Notes: generated from the letters alone by a model not told the origin. Counted from the stretch's first letter, positions 1 through 11,960 are shown. The stretch: 64,000 nucleotides of DNA from Planctomycetota bacterium (GCA_016712275.1 JADJRI010000010.1:1-64000); one strand, 5' to 3'. Made by a program: numbers and translations.

Positions 1-285
1 CCCCGAAGGCCGCCGGAGAACCCTCGTGCCCACTCTCCCCCCTCGACCCCTTGGACCCTTGAATCCTCGGCCCCTTTCTCATTTCTACGTTTCCCCCAAC
101 TCTACATTCGCCATTCTCCGCCTTCCCAGGCTGAATTTGAGTGAAGGTTTGCGCAGCTCCAAAATGGCCTGTCGCGCAATCGCCCATCAACCGAACATCT
201 TACTAACACACGACTTACAAAACAAAGCAACTCAGAATTTCACCCGAAATTCAGCCTGAATGAAAAACTGAATGGGCACCCGCCA
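1..285. repeat. Dispersed intergenic repeat, copy A
   Basis: This pyrimidine-rich, gene-free stretch shares blocks with 34228-34760. Shared pieces include a run of CTCGACCC/TTGGACCC-like units, a TTTCCCCCAACTCTACATTC block, and an ACACACGACTTACAAAA block followed by a CAGAATTTCACCCGAAA-like segment. The order of blocks is the same in both copies, which indicates a common ancestor. The rest of the leader (286-571) holds CGTTTTGGCGTTTC-like short repeats and no supported gene. No transposase or obvious terminal repeats are visible, so I call it only a dispersed repeat. Confidence 0.6.
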
Positions 286-571
286 TTCACTCCATCTCAC
301 CGCCGTTTCGGCGTTTTGACGTTTTGGCGTTTCCTTTCATTTGCCAAATCGCCCGATCGCCAAATCGCCAAATCATCACCCCCCATATCCATAAATATCC
401 CCCGCCCGCCCCCATTCCATATGGTCCCCCCGTCTCAAGCCTGCTACAATTGCATTAACGAGACATCTTATCCAAGGGTACGAGCCGCACGCGCGTGCTC
501 GCAGGCTACCGGGAATGGTCGGGCCGCCATTTCGAGCGCTCGCTCTTCGAGCCTTCGAAAGGTGCGGCCAC

Positions 572-971
572 ATGAACAGTCCCGATATCCATTCCGAAAA
601 AAGTGACCCAAATCAGATTACCAGTTTGCGCGTGCTCTTCGCCCGCCTCACCTGGGTCATTGCCGGCCCCATTGTTCTCCTACTGGTGACGATGGGAATC
701 GCCTCGGGCGGCGAAGGCTGGACCACCGGGCTCGATTTGACGTTCGCGGCCGTCGTCGCGGTCATGATTGCCGGCCGATGGGTGGAGCACAAATCCGGCG
801 AAGGAACGACCTTTCGTGGCACGGCGCAAACGAACGATCATGTCCGCCGATACGCGCTCGGCCTGACCCTTTGCGGCCGGCGGCATCTGGGTGGCGGCCA
901 ACGTGCTGGGCAATCAGCATTTTGTTGTGATCGTCGCCATCGGCGGTAAGCCCCATGTTCCGGCCGATTAA
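572..971 (+). CDS. Small membrane protein (frameshifted)
   Basis: The reading frame starts at an ATG at 572 and encodes a short polar N-terminus, then a hydrophobic helix (WVIAGPIVLLLVTMGIAS) and a second one (TFAAVVAVMIAGRWV). Near 870 the frame degenerates into an Arg/Cys-rich tail. The next frame instead reads FAAGGIWVAANVLGN followed by HFVVIVAIGG, a third hydrophobic segment, and stops at 971. I therefore join the two frames as one roughly 133-residue three-helix membrane protein with a 1-base indel. No family is recognised. The start is supported only by frame and composition. Confidence 0.5.
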
Positions 972-1115
972 CGCAGCGATGATTCGCCGCGGGATTCGTG
1001 CTTCGCCGGCTTCCTCACCGGCGGTTGACGCACCACCGGCGCGCGCCGACAATCATTCATTCGCCGATGAATGGCATCGACGCCGTTTTGTCGCTGCTGA
1101 GGGAGGATATGCGCC

Positions 1116-2209
1116 ATGAAGTCGTTCTTGCGCCGAATACTCGCGATAGCCCTGTTTTTCCCGATCGCTTTGTCATCCGCAAATGCCCAGAATCCGCCGC
1201 CGGCCAAAACCGAAGTCCAAAAGGAAGTCGACGCGCTCCGGGCCTACATGACCAGCCGCTTGAATTTCGTCAAGGAGCACTATGCCCTCGATGCCGCCAA
1301 GACAGCCCAAATTGAAGGCTGGATGGATTCGCTCATTTCGCAGCAGAAGGCCTACGACGATTTGCATGCGTTGACGCTGCGACGCCGCGAGCGCGTTTTG
1401 TCCTCGATGCTGTCGCAGTTGTCCGGCGCGTCGGAACAAACGAAATCGCAGATCGGCTCCCGCATGCAGGCCCAGATTTATGCAATCCACACGGCCGCGC
1501 CCCTGAGCCTTGCGAATTTCGCGAGGCAGTCTGAGAGCATTCTCACGCCCGACATGGTCGACCTCGGACGCAAGCTGATCATCAGCAAGTATCCGCAGGT
1601 TTTTCCCACCGGCGTGTTCAATGTCGACTTGCTGGAAAAAATAATCACTCCGCCGATCGAACTCGGCAGCGGTACCGACCCACTCGCATCCCGCTCGGTT
1701 CCGCAGCCGCCGAATCCCGCCAAGGCCAAGGCAATCGAAGAGGCCCGCTCTTCGGGCGCTGAAGCCATGCCGCCCGACAAGTCGTTCAATCGCGATATTC
1801 GATCCGCCGCGGCGGAATCATCGGTGGCGACAAAGCCGCAACCGGAGCGCCGTCGCCGCCGCCCGCGATCATTCCACCGACACCCCCCAAACCACTGATG
1901 CCCGCCCCGCCGATCGACGAATGGACAAATCAGGTGCAATCGAGGATGGACAACTACGGCTTTACAGATTCCCAGCGCCAAACCGCCACCACCATTCTGA
2001 CAAGCTGCACGACGCGCGCGCGTGCCCATCTCGATTCGGTAAAATCCGACATCGATAATGCCAACAACATGACCGATGAAGCGGCCAAGGCCCGCACCTT
2101 GCGTTCGCTGACCAAGGAAGTCGACAAACTCTACGGCGAATTGACCGGCCGCATCGAATCCGTCGCGACCATCGAACAGCGACAAAAAACCGCGACAAGC
2201 CAGAATTAG
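1116..2209 (+). CDS. Exported helical protein with duplicated helical region (frameshifted)
   Basis: The protein starts with a clear Sec signal peptide (MKSFLRRILAIALFFPIALS, probable cleavage after ANA). A helical region follows at about residues 35-130, containing AYMTSRLNFVKEHYALD. Then come a Pro-rich linker and a second helical region, EWTNQVQSRMDNYGFTD onwards. The upstream frame ends in an artificial Arg/His run, while the shifted frame from about 1835 continues smoothly through a Pro-rich linker (AATGAPSPPPAIIPPTPP) into the second half, so both belong to one gene of about 363 residues. The two helical halves resemble each other loosely, in the style of periplasmic Spy/CpxP-like proteins, but I cannot assign a family. 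It is probably periplasmic. Confidence 0.65.
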
Positions 2210-2244
2210 GTAAGCACACAGCCCGCCGATTCAAGGAGCGTTTC

Positions 2245-3261
2245 TTGCGAAAACCTGCCGTTCTGATCACAGGTGCAAGCGGTGAAGTGGGATTCGGCCT
2301 GATCGACCGCTTCGCCCAGACCGATCACACCCGCGTGATTGCCCTCGATATCAAGCCCCTTCCGGAAGAGTTGCAGGCGCGATGCTCCGCGTCCATCGTC
2401 GGCGACATTCTCGACGAAAATTTGCTTCAGCGCTTAATCAGCGAATTCGAGATTCACGCCATTTATCATCTCGCCGCGCTGCTCAGTACGCGCGCCGAAT
2501 ATACGCCCGACACGGCGCACCGCGTCAACGTCGAAGGCACCCTCAATCTTCTCAAACTCGCCCACGAACAAACCCGCTGGCACGGCCACCCGGTGACTTT
2601 TGTCTTTCCGAGTTCCATTGCCGTGTACGGCCTGCCCAATGTCGCCGCCAAGGAAAAGGCCGGCCGCATCAGGGAAACCGATTGGAATTTCCCGACGACC
2701 ATGTACGGCTGCAACAAGGCCTACTGCGAAATGCTCGGCCGATATTATTCGCTTCACTATCGGCAGCTCGCCGCCGAGTCCGACATCAGGCGCATCGACT
2801 TTCGCTCGCTGCGTTTTCCCGGTCTGATCAGTGCCACCACGATGCCCACGGGCGGCACCAGCGACTATGCCGCTGAAATGATTCACGCCGCCGCGCAGGG
2901 CGTGCCTTATGCCTGCTTCGTTCCGCCGACGGCACGGCTGCCGTTCATGGTCATGCCAGATGCGATTCGCTCGCTCGTACAACTGGCAGAGGCTCCGGCC
3001 GAAAAACTGTCGCAGCGGGTGTACAACGTGTCGGCCTTCAGCCTGAGCGCCGCCCAACTGCGCGATCGCGTGCTTTCGGCATTTCCAAAAGCGCAAATCA
3101 CTTTCGATCCGCAAATCCCGCGTGCGAACATCGTCGACACCTGGCCGGCGGATGTGGATGATTCGCCGGCGCGCTCCGACTGGGGATGGCGTCCCGAATA
3201 CGAAGTCGGCCGTGCGTTTGATGAGTACCTTATTCCGGCGATAACAAAACGATATCGATAG
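2245..3261 (+). CDS. tdh: L-threonine 3-dehydrogenase, epimerase-fold type
   Basis: A 338-residue short-chain dehydrogenase of the NAD-dependent epimerase family. It has an N-terminal Rossmann motif (ITGASGEVGFGLI), the Ser of SSIAVYG, and the catalytic Tyr-x3-Lys in TMYGCNKAYCE. The segment GGTSDYAAEMIHAA is typical of epimerase-like threonine dehydrogenases, which oxidise L-threonine to 2-amino-3-ketobutyrate. The gene directly upstream of kbl, which uses that product, supports the call. The start is TTG at 2245, with an AAGGAG ribosome site about 8 bases upstream. A generic nucleotide-sugar epimerase is the alternative, but the neighbour makes it less likely. Confidence 0.8.
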   Translation: MRKPAVLITGASGEVGFGLIDRFAQTDHTRVIALDIKPLPEELQARCSASIVGDILDENLLQRLISEFEIHAIYHLAALLSTRAEYTPDTAHRVNVEGTLNLLKLAHEQTRWHGHPVTFVFPSSIAVYGLPNVAAKEKAGRIRETDWNFPTTMYGCNKAYCEMLGRYYSLHYRQLAAESDIRRIDFRSLRFPGLISATTMPTGGTSDYAAEMIHAAAQGVPYACFVPPTARLPFMVMPDAIRSLVQLAEAPAEKLSQRVYNVSAFSLSAAQLRDRVLSAFPKAQITFDPQIPRANIVDTWPADVDDSPARSDWGWRPEYEVGRAFDEYLIPAITKRYR

Positions 3262-3299
3262 TGACTAGCGCATGACACAAAATACATCAATCTATGTCC

Positions 3300-3331
3300 G
3301 TAACTCGAAACTCGCGACTCGAAACTAGGAA
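3300..3331. repeat. ACTCGAAACT short repeats before kbl
   Basis: The tdh-kbl spacer holds tandem ACTCGAAACTCG-like units ending just before the kbl start. Almost the same string lies at 4571-4600 before prs. The purpose is unknown. It could be a dispersed microrepeat. Confidence 0.5.
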
Positions 3332-3339
3332 CTCTTTCC

Positions 3340-4522
3340 ATGCACGTCTGGCAATCCATCGACGCCGAACTCGACATACTCCGCAAGGCCGGCCAGTACA
3401 AGCAGCTTAAGACGCTTACAAAGCCGATGGGGCCGACCTCGGTCATCGAAGGCATCGGCGACGTTGTGGTCATGTGCTCGAATGACTACCTCGGGCTCGC
3501 CAGCGATCCCGAAGTTGTGGCCGCCGGCATCGAGGCGCAGAAAACGTGGGGCGCGGGCACCGGCTCGGTTCGTTTCATCTGCGGCACTTTTGATTACCAC
3601 CGGACGCTCGAAAAGAAAATTGCCGCCCTCTCCGGCACCGAGGATTCGACAACATACGTTTCCTGCTGGAATGCGAACGAAGCCGTTCTGCCGACGCTTA
3701 TGGTGGCCGGCGGCGATTCTGTCATTGTCATCAGCGACGAACTCAATCACGCGTCGATCATCGATGCCGTCCGCCTTGGCCGCCAAATCAACAAGGCGTC
3801 GCAATCGAAGGTCTACAAACATTCCGACATGGCCGGCCTCGAAGCGCAATTGAAGGAACATTCGGCGATTAAGAACAAGATCGTCGTCACCGACGGTGTT
3901 TTCAGCATGGAAGGCGATATTGCCAAGCTCGATGTGATTCATCGGCTGTGCAAAGAGCACGGGCGATGCTTGTCGTCGATGACTCGCACGGTGTTGGCGT
4001 GTGCGGACCGACGGGCAAGGGCGTGGCCGAGCATTATGGCCTCCATGGCAAAATCGATGTCATGACCGGGACACTGGGTAAGGCGCTTGGCGGCGCGGCA
4101 GGTGGCTATATCGGGTCGCGAAAGAATCTTATTGATCTCATGGTTCAAAAATCCAGGCCGCAGCTCTTCTCGAATGCGGTGCCACCGGGAACGGCCGGCG
4201 CCGCCGCAAAGGCGATCGAAATACTCATGCGCGACACGACGCGCGTCGAAAAGCTGCGCGGCAATGTGCGATACATTCGGGACGGCCTCAAGAAACTCGG
4301 CTTCGAAGCGATGGAAGGCCCCAGCGCCATCACGCCGATCATCCTCGGTGAAACGTCGAAGGCCATAGCGGCCAGCAAGCGGCTTCTCGAACTCGGAGTG
4401 TTTGTCATCGGCTTCGGCTATCCGGTCGTGCCGGAGGAACGGCGCGGCTTCGCGTCCAGATTTCCGCCGCACACACGCACGAACATCTCGATCGCGCACT
4501 GGGAGCGTTTGCAAAACTCTGA
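3340..4522 (+). CDS. kbl: Glycine C-acetyltransferase (2-amino-3-ketobutyrate CoA ligase), frameshifted
   Basis: A PLP-dependent alpha-oxoamine synthase of about 394 residues. It cleaves 2-amino-3-ketobutyrate with CoA to glycine and acetyl-CoA, completing threonine breakdown begun by tdh. Visible motifs are VVMCSNDYLGLASDPEV, GTGSVRFICGT, the cofactor-contacting VVDDSHGVGVCG and the PLP-lysine region GTLGKALGGAAGGYIGS. The frame breaks near 3963 (between HRLCKEHG and AMLVVDD) and again near 4435. After the second break the other frame gives GTARLRVQISAAHTHEHL and a natural stop at 4522. Both breaks look like 1-base losses, not decay, because the residues on either side are conserved. The gene lies in a tdh-kbl operon with prs following. 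Confidence 0.85.
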
Positions 4523-4570
4523 TGCAATTTGGAAGTATCAACTGAAACACCGTGGGCGGTGTTCAAATTC

Positions 4571-4600
4571 TTGAAACTCGTAACTCGAAACTCGAAACTA
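4571..4600. repeat. ACTCGAAACT short repeats before prs
   Basis: Three ACTCG(T/A)AACT-like units sit between the kbl stop and the prs start. They match the string at 3300-3331. Confidence 0.5.
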
Positions 4601-4606
4601 AAATAA

Positions 4607-5550
4607 ATGCCAAGCAAGAACAAACCGCTCATTTTCCCCGGCTCCGGCTCGCGAACTTTCACTGAGGCGATTTGCAAACATCTCCGCGTTCCGCCGGGAA
4701 AGTGCGAGGCCAAGCATTTTTCCGAGGGAAACACGTTTGTCCGCGTGCTCGAAAATGTACGGGGCCGCGACATCTTTTTTGTCCAGTCGCTTTCCTATCC
4801 GGTGAACGATCATTTCACCGAGATTCTCTTTTATGCCGATGCATTTCGCCGCCAGTGCCAAGAGTGTGACTGCCGTTATTCCGTATTTAGTTATGGCAAG
4901 GGTGATAAAAAGGATGAGCCGCGTTTCCATCCGCGCGCGCGTCGTGGCCGATTGCCTTGAGGCGGCCGGCATCGACCGCATTGTCACGATGGACCTTCAT
5001 GCGCCGCAAATTCAGGGTTTCTTCCGCGTGCCGGTGGATCACCTTTTTGCGCTCCCGGTTATCGCGGCACACTTCCGAAAGAAAGTAACCAAGGAATGGG
5101 TGGTCGTCGCGCCGGATGTCGGCGCGGCGCAGATGGCCAATGCCTATGCAAAGGCACTCGGGGCGAAGACTGTCATCGCCGAAAAGACGCGGGAAAACCA
5201 CAATGAAAAGGCCATCGTCAAACGCATCATCGGCCACGTCACCGGCCGTAACGCGCTGATCGTGGACGACTTCACCATCACCGGCGGCACGCTCATCGCG
5301 ACGGCGATCAAGCAAGGAAGAAAAAGCCGGCGACGTGTACGCGGCGGTCGCCCACGGCGTGCTGACCGCCGGCAGCGCCGCCCGCATCGACGCCAGCCCC
5401 ATTAAAGAAATGATCGTGACGGACACGATCGAGTACCGCTTCGAACCCGCGCCGAAGAAACTGCGTGTTGTCTCGACAGCGAAGCTTTTCGCGCAGGCGA
5501 TCAACAACATTCACCAGCAGACCAGTGTGTCGAAGTTGTTCGAGTCTTGA
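4607..5550 (+). CDS. prs: Ribose-phosphate pyrophosphokinase, multiply frameshifted
   Basis: PRPP synthetase makes phosphoribosyl pyrophosphate from ribose 5-phosphate and ATP for nucleotide, histidine and tryptophan synthesis. The pieces read in order: IFPGSGSRTFTEAICKHL; ENVRGRDIFFVQSLSYPVND; ASAKSVTAVIPY; FSYGKGDKKDEPR; MDLHAPQIQGFFRVPVDHL, the conserved Prs segment; then the PRPP-binding loop ALIVDDFTITGGTL and a C-terminus ending TSVSKLFES. Continuity requires frame changes near 4851, 4887, 4919 and 5317. Such a core enzyme is unlikely to be a real pseudogene, and several breaks lie next to short homopolymers. The total of about 314 residues is normal. It follows kbl by 84 bases and converges on the ABC permease. 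Confidence 0.88.
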
Positions 5551-5612
5551 TGCCTTACAGATCGCATCGATTCTGCTCGTGTCGGACCATTGGTTAGTTC
5601 GCGCTTCCTTAC

Positions 5613-6455
5613 TCAACTCAGCCCAAACCTAGTGTGAATTCGCTTTTCGACCCGCGCAAAGACCAGCCGATCCGCCATCATTCCGATTATGACCATGATG
5701 ACCATAACAGCCACAACTTGCGCGACATCCGAAAACTCGCGTCCCACATTCAATAGAAAACCAAGGCCGTGGTTTGGCAACATGAGTTCGCCGCCCATCA
5801 GCGAGCCGCCATGCGAATGAGAATCCCTGCCGTAAACTGCTTGCGGCCGCCGGCATGGCCGCTGGCAATAAGACGTGATAATACAATTTGAATCGTCGCG
5901 CTCCCAGCATTAGCGCTGCCCGCCTGTAAATCGGCGGCGTTTGTCGAAGGCCATCGCGCAGCGCAATTGCGATCGCGAAAAAACTCCCCATGATCAACAC
6001 AAACACAATGCTCGACTCGTTGATTCCGAACGTCAGCACCGCCAGCGGCACCCAGCACACGCTCGGCAATGTTTGAAGCCCCAGAAAACCGGGCCCAATA
6101 GACGATCCACGAAATGAAACCGCCACATCGCCAATCCCAGGGCGCTGCCGAGCAACAAGCTAAAGCCAAATCCGGCGAGCAATCGCGCGCCGCTCGTTAC
6201 CAAGGCATGCGGCAACGGCGCGCTCATGGCACTCTTCGTCTCGTCAGTCCCCAATGACTTCGACGCCTTCATGGGCCATCCGCTTGCAATGGGCTCTCCG
6301 AAATAAGTCTCCGCACCAAGCAACCCCAGTGTCGCGTCGAGCACGTGGCTCGGCGCGGGGAAGAGCCATGCCTTCCAGCCGATCGTGCGGTAGCTTGCCT
6401 CCCAGCCCGCCATGAGCAGCAGCCAGAGCAGAAGCGGACTAGGCCGCCGAAGCAT
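5613..6455 (-). CDS. ABC transporter permease, SsuC/TauC/NrtB-like (frameshifted)
   Basis: The inner-membrane permease of a sulfonate/taurine/nitrate-type importer. It begins with a hydrophobic helix (LLLWLLLMAGWEAS). Further on come PSVCWVPLAVLTFG and the EAA-loop region in which YRRAALMLGA precedes YYHVLLPAAMP; this loop contacts the ATPase. The C-terminal part reads GGELMLPNHGLGFLLNVG and ends in further helices. Frames switch near 6095 and 5805. The likely start (MLRRPS, 6455) overlaps the end of the ATPase gene, which suggests translational coupling. The substrate cannot be told from sequence. Confidence 0.8.
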
Positions 6456-7263
6456 CTTGAGCCATTTGTGCGTTGACACGATTGACTTCTTCCTCAATTT
6501 CACGGCGAATCACGCCGACCACTTCGCTGATGTCCGGGCTGTCGAAATCGCGCGGATGCGCGATGGGCACGCGAACCTCACGGCGAATGCGACCGGGCTG
6601 GCTGGCGAGAATAATGACACGATCCGCCAGCCGAACCGCCTCGCCGACGGAATGGGTGATGAACAAAACGGTTTTCTTCGTGCGGCACCAGATATCCTGC
6701 AACTCCGCGTGCAGAAGCGTGCGCGTGTGGGCATCGAGCGCTGAAAACGGCTCGTCCATTAGCAGCACGGGCGGGTCCATGACGAGCGCGCGGGCGATTG
6801 AAATGCGCTGTCGCATGCCGCCGGACAGTTGATGAATGAGTTTTTCGCCGGCGCTGGTGAGATGAACCATTTTGAGGGCGGCCTGCACGCGATCCTGCCG
6901 CTCACTTTTGGAAATGCCCTTCAGCTTCAAACCCAATTCAACATTTTGATAGGCCGTAAGCCAGGGGAACAGGCCGTGCTCTTGAAACACAATCGTGCGC
7001 GATGGTCCGGGTGCCGTGATGCGGACACCATCCAGCCGCACTTCGCCGGATGACGGCGCGAGCAGACCTGCCGCGATGTTGAGCAGCGTGCTTTTGCCGC
7101 AGCCGCTCGGTCCGACGACCACAACAAACTCGCCTGCTTCACAGGTGAGATTGATGTTGTCGATGGCGGGAAAGCAGCTATCCGTGAACGACTTGGAGAG
7201 GTTCACCAGTTCCAGGCGGCCGAATGATGAACGCCTTGCCGAATTTGACTGACTTAATGTCAT
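6439..7263 (-). CDS. ABC transporter ATP-binding protein, SsuB/TauB/NrtD-like
   Basis: An intact ATPase of about 275 residues. It shows Walker A (GPSGCGKST), a Q-loop (VFQEHGLFPW), the ABC signature (LSGGMRQR), Walker B followed by the catalytic Glu (VLLMDEPFSALD) and the switch His (ITHSV). The FPW after the Q-loop and the D-loop SALD match the sulfonate/taurine/nitrate importer group. It drives transport for the permease that it overlaps. I take the ATG at 7263 as the start; an in-frame GTG at 7284 is possible. The substrate-binding protein gene lies upstream across a 115-base gap containing a hairpin. Confidence 0.88.
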   Translation of the reverse strand: MTLSQSNSARRSSFGRLELVNLSKSFTDSCFPAIDNINLTCEAGEFVVVVGPSGCGKSTLLNIAAGLLAPSSGEVRLDGVRITAPGPSRTIVFQEHGLFPWLTAYQNVELGLKLKGISKSERQDRVQAALKMVHLTSAGEKLIHQLSGGMRQRISIARALVMDPPVLLMDEPFSALDAHTRTLLHAELQDIWCRTKKTVLFITHSVGEAVRLADRVIILASQPGRIRREVRVPIAHPRDFDSPDISEVVGVIRREIEEEVNRVNAQMAQDASAA

Positions 7264-7353
7264 CGTCTTGTCACCCACATACACTTCTTCGTGAACGACT
7301 TCTCCCTTGAAGGCTGTTTGAGAACCGCGCGCGGTAATGCCGGGGCGCGTCTT

Positions 7354-7373
7354 CCCACCACTTCCGTGGTGGG
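7354..7373 (-). promoter_or_regulatory. Intercistronic hairpin between binding protein and ATPase genes
   Basis: CCCACCAC, a TTCC loop and GTGGTGGG form a perfect 8-base-pair stem with no following T-run. In ABC operons such hairpins often stabilise the upstream binding-protein message or reduce read-through. That role is an inference. Confidence 0.45.
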
Positions 7374-7399
7374 TTCTGAATCAGCTTTTTACATGCGCG

Positions 7400-8437
7400 T
7401 CATTCCTTCACAAGCGAATTCAAAATCCCTGTTTCGAACAAATTCTTCACATCCACATTCTGCCGGCTGAATCCCACATCGCGCAACCACGTCGCATAAT
7501 TGCGGAACGTGCCTTCCAACGGCCAGTTCGTGTATTTCGTTCGCGACATCGCCGCCTTCAACAGCTCCACCGACATCGACTTGCCGCTTTCGGCTTTCAT
7601 GGCCTCGATGAACATCGCCGCGCAGGCCTCGGGCTCGGCGTTAAGCCGCCGTGTCATCTCGATGTGTGCGGCTAAAAACTGCCGCACCGCTTGCGGATGC
7701 TGCTTCAAGAACTCCGGTGTCGTCACAATCACCGCCAGCGAAAATTCCTTCTCCGGCCAAAGATCCTTCTCTTCCGCAATGATCTTCGCGCCGGCTTCCT
7801 TCACCAACCGAGCGCCCCACGGCTCCGGCACCCAGGCCGCGTCGATCTCGCCGCGCACCATCAAACCCGATTGTTCCGCATTTGGAATCGGAATCACATT
7901 GTCAACATCGGCCTGACCCAACTCGCGAAGTAAATAATGCCGCGCCGAAATATCCTGGGTATTTCCCAACTGAGGCGTCGCCAGCCGCCGCCCCTTCAGA
8001 TCCGACAACTTCTGGATGCCGGAACCCGGCCGCGCGACGATGACCACGCCATTCGATGCGCCGGCCGCAATGACCCGAATCCCCTCGCCGCGCGATTTCA
8101 CAAACGCATTGATCACCGGCCCCGGCCCGACGTAGCCGATGTCCAACTCGCCGGCGAACAGCGCCTCGATAAGCAAAGGCCCCGCATTGAACACGCGATG
8201 CGTCAGCCTGACCGGCGCGATCGCTTTCTCGAATTCATGCGTATGAACGCCAAGCATTGCCTGGGCGTGCGAAATATTCGCGAAGTACCCGAGCCGAAGC
8301 TCCTCCAGTTTCTTGGACCCTTCCGCTGATGTTCCACTCCTATCGCAAGACGCGGCAAAGCAACAAACCGACAGGGCAACAATGTGGAAAAGCGGGAAGA
8401 AGGATGATTCGCGTGACTTAAAGGAACCCATCCGCAT
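7400..8437 (-). CDS. ABC transporter substrate-binding lipoprotein, SsuA/NMT1-like
   Basis: A periplasmic binding protein of about 345 residues. It has a lipoprotein-type signal (hydrophobic VALSVCCFAASCD, with the lipid-bearing Cys probably the one before DRS). The mature part starts LEELRLGYFANISHAQAMLG, then EALFAGELDIGYVGPGP, SDLKGRRLATPQLGNTQD and EIDAAWVPEPWGARL. This is the usual layout of the aliphatic sulfonate/nitrate/pyrimidine-precursor group. It is the first gene of the importer operon. The start is uncertain: in-frame ATGs lie at 8437 and 8431. Sulfonate, nitrate, phosphonate or thiamine precursors are all possible ligands. Confidence 0.85.
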   Translation of the reverse strand: MRMGSFKSRESSFFPLFHIVALSVCCFAASCDRSGTSAEGSKKLEELRLGYFANISHAQAMLGVHTHEFEKAIAPVRLTHRVFNAGPLLIEALFAGELDIGYVGPGPVINAFVKSRGEGIRVIAAGASNGVVIVARPGSGIQKLSDLKGRRLATPQLGNTQDISARHYLLRELGQADVDNVIPIPNAEQSGLMVRGEIDAAWVPEPWGARLVKEAGAKIIAEEKDLWPEKEFSLAVIVTTPEFLKQHPQAVRQFLAAHIEMTRRLNAEPEACAAMFIEAMKAESGKSMSVELLKAAMSRTKYTNWPLEGTFRNYATWLRDVGFSRQNVDVKNLFETGILNSLVKE

Positions 8438-8920
8438 GAAATTGTACCTGACGTGAATCGAGAAAATGCAGCCGCTGCCGGCACGTGGGGCCATGCACTT
8501 GCTGTCTTAGCTGGTAGTCTATATCATCCTCCGCATTGCTTCGACCGGCCACGGGCGATAACCGTGGTGCGATGCGACTTTCTTCAGAATTTCGGACGAA
8601 ACTGACGATCTTCGACGTATCGACCGGCGTAAGATAGTCAGGACAGTTCACAAGAACGCGTTGGCAAACAATGATCGCTTTCATCCAACAACAGGTGCAA
8701 CAATAGGCTGAGCGAACCTCGGCCCACACGTCGTATTGCACCTGTGCCACGCGTAATTCAATCAATCGAACCCACCGCAAGAATCTAGAAACACTGTTGG
8801 ATTGTTCGATTATTAAAGCCAAATCTGAATTCCACGCGTAAGCCCAAGTGCAACCCGACCCGATGAGCCGTTCGCTCGTTCGCGGAGGATTTTCGTCCGC
8901 AGTGCGAATCGAAACTCGAA
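8438..8920. other. Gene-free spacer between binding protein gene and tRNA
   Basis: I see no gene I can support. A minus-strand open frame crosses this stretch, but it also runs backwards through the tRNA and has no ribosome site. Lower GC near 8760-8830 may hold promoters for either side. Confidence 0.5.
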
Positions 8921-8992
8921 AGGCGCGTAGCTCAATGGAAGAGCATCGGACTTTGACTCCGAGGGTTGCACGTTCGAACCGTGCCGTGCCTG
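8921..8992 (+). tRNA. tRNA-Gln (anticodon TTG)
   Basis: A full cloverleaf can be drawn. The acceptor AGGCGCG pairs with CGTGCCT (one G-T) and the D arm is GCTC...GAGC. The anticodon stem TCGGA/TCCGA carries loop CTTTGAC with anticodon TTG at 8953-8955. The T arm GCACG/CGTGC has loop TTCGAAC. The discriminator is G at 8992 and CCA is not encoded. TTG decodes CAA glutamine codons. Confidence 0.95.
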
Positions 8993-9026
8993 TTCGGTTT
9001 GGCGTATCGCGATGCGCGCGGCCAGC

Positions 9027-9076
9027 GCCGTCGGCCACGGATTATTCCCAGTGGCCGACGGCGTCGACTCTTGTTT
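9027..9076 (+). terminator. Terminator-like hairpin after tRNA-Gln
   Basis: GCCGTCGGCCAC (9027-9038) pairs perfectly with GTGGCCGACGGC (9051-9062), and a TCTTGTTTT stretch follows. Its position 35 bases after the tRNA suggests it ends the tRNA transcript. Confidence 0.65.
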
Positions 9077-9203
9077 TAATGACGCCGCGCACGTCCCGAC
9101 GGCCGAAATCTCGCTGTTTGGAGCCTGCGCGATCCGGAATGTCGCTGAAGGTCAGCGCGGCGGATCCCGGCTGTTTTGCTTCTAGTCGAGGGAGACCAAT
9201 TCC

Positions 9204-11398
<2,195 letters not shown>

Positions 11399-11433
11399 GC
11401 CGCGCAGCCGACGGCCATTCCCGCACATTCAAC

Positions 11434-11467
11434 GAGAAAGCCCCCGATCGGCGATCGGGGCTTTCTC
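11434..11467 (+). terminator. Rho-independent terminator after glnN
   Basis: GAGAAAGCCCCCGATCG pairs with CGATCGGGGCTTTCTC, with one bulged C and a one-base loop. The right arm ends in the pyrimidine run CTTTCTCTT. It lies 36 bases after the glnN stop. Confidence 0.8.
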
Positions 11468-11494
11468 TTGCGCGGAAATTGGGCATAGGCTTCC

Positions 11495-11960
11495 CTTCTT
11501 CGCCCGGAGGGCGCACGGTGGCAAGCCCACCCCTTTTTCTTCGACCGGTTGGGCGCGCGCTGGTTGCCAGGGGATTTCAATCCCTGGACGCCATTGCCCC
11601 CCCCCTTTTCTTCGCCCGGTAGGGCGCGCGGTGGTTGCCAGGGACTTCAGTCCCTGACGCCATTGCCCTCCCCCCCTTTTTCTTCGCCCGGAGGGCGCGC
11701 GTTGGTTGCCAGTGATTTCAATCCCTGGACGCCAAGCCCACCCCTTTTTTTCCCGTCCGGAGGACGGACGCGCTTCTCATCTCGCACGCCTCGTCCGCCC
11801 TACCGGGCGGAAGAGGATTGGGGAGGTCGCTACCCAGGGGCTCGAAGCCCCTGGCTACCCACGCGCGCCCTACCGGGCGAAGAGGGGTGCGAAGACTCGC
11901 CCGTTTGGGCGCGCGGGGTGCATGGGCGTCTCGCCCGTTCGGGTGCGGGGAGCATGGGCG
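11495..11960. repeat. Imperfect tandem repeats, about 75-85 bp period
   Basis: At least three units carry TTCTTCGCCCGG, then a GGGCGCGCG block, GGTTGCCAGGGA, TTTCAATCCCTGG, ACGCCA and a C-rich/T-rich tract. The inner parts (CCAGGGA...TCCCTGG) form small hairpins. A related inverted form follows to 11960 (GGGGCTCGAAGCCCCTGG and CGCCCTACCGGGCG). No Cas genes or constant spacers exist, so it is not CRISPR. The remaining bases to 12134 carry no supported gene. Confidence 0.75.

Noticed and set aside
3340..5550. Calling kbl and prs pseudogenes
   Set aside because: Residues stay conserved on both sides of every break and the pattern recurs in many essential genes; sequencing indels fit better.
8418..9038. 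Minus-strand open frame of 206 codons
   Set aside because: It runs backwards through the tRNA-Gln and the terminator, has no ribosome site and no family resemblance.
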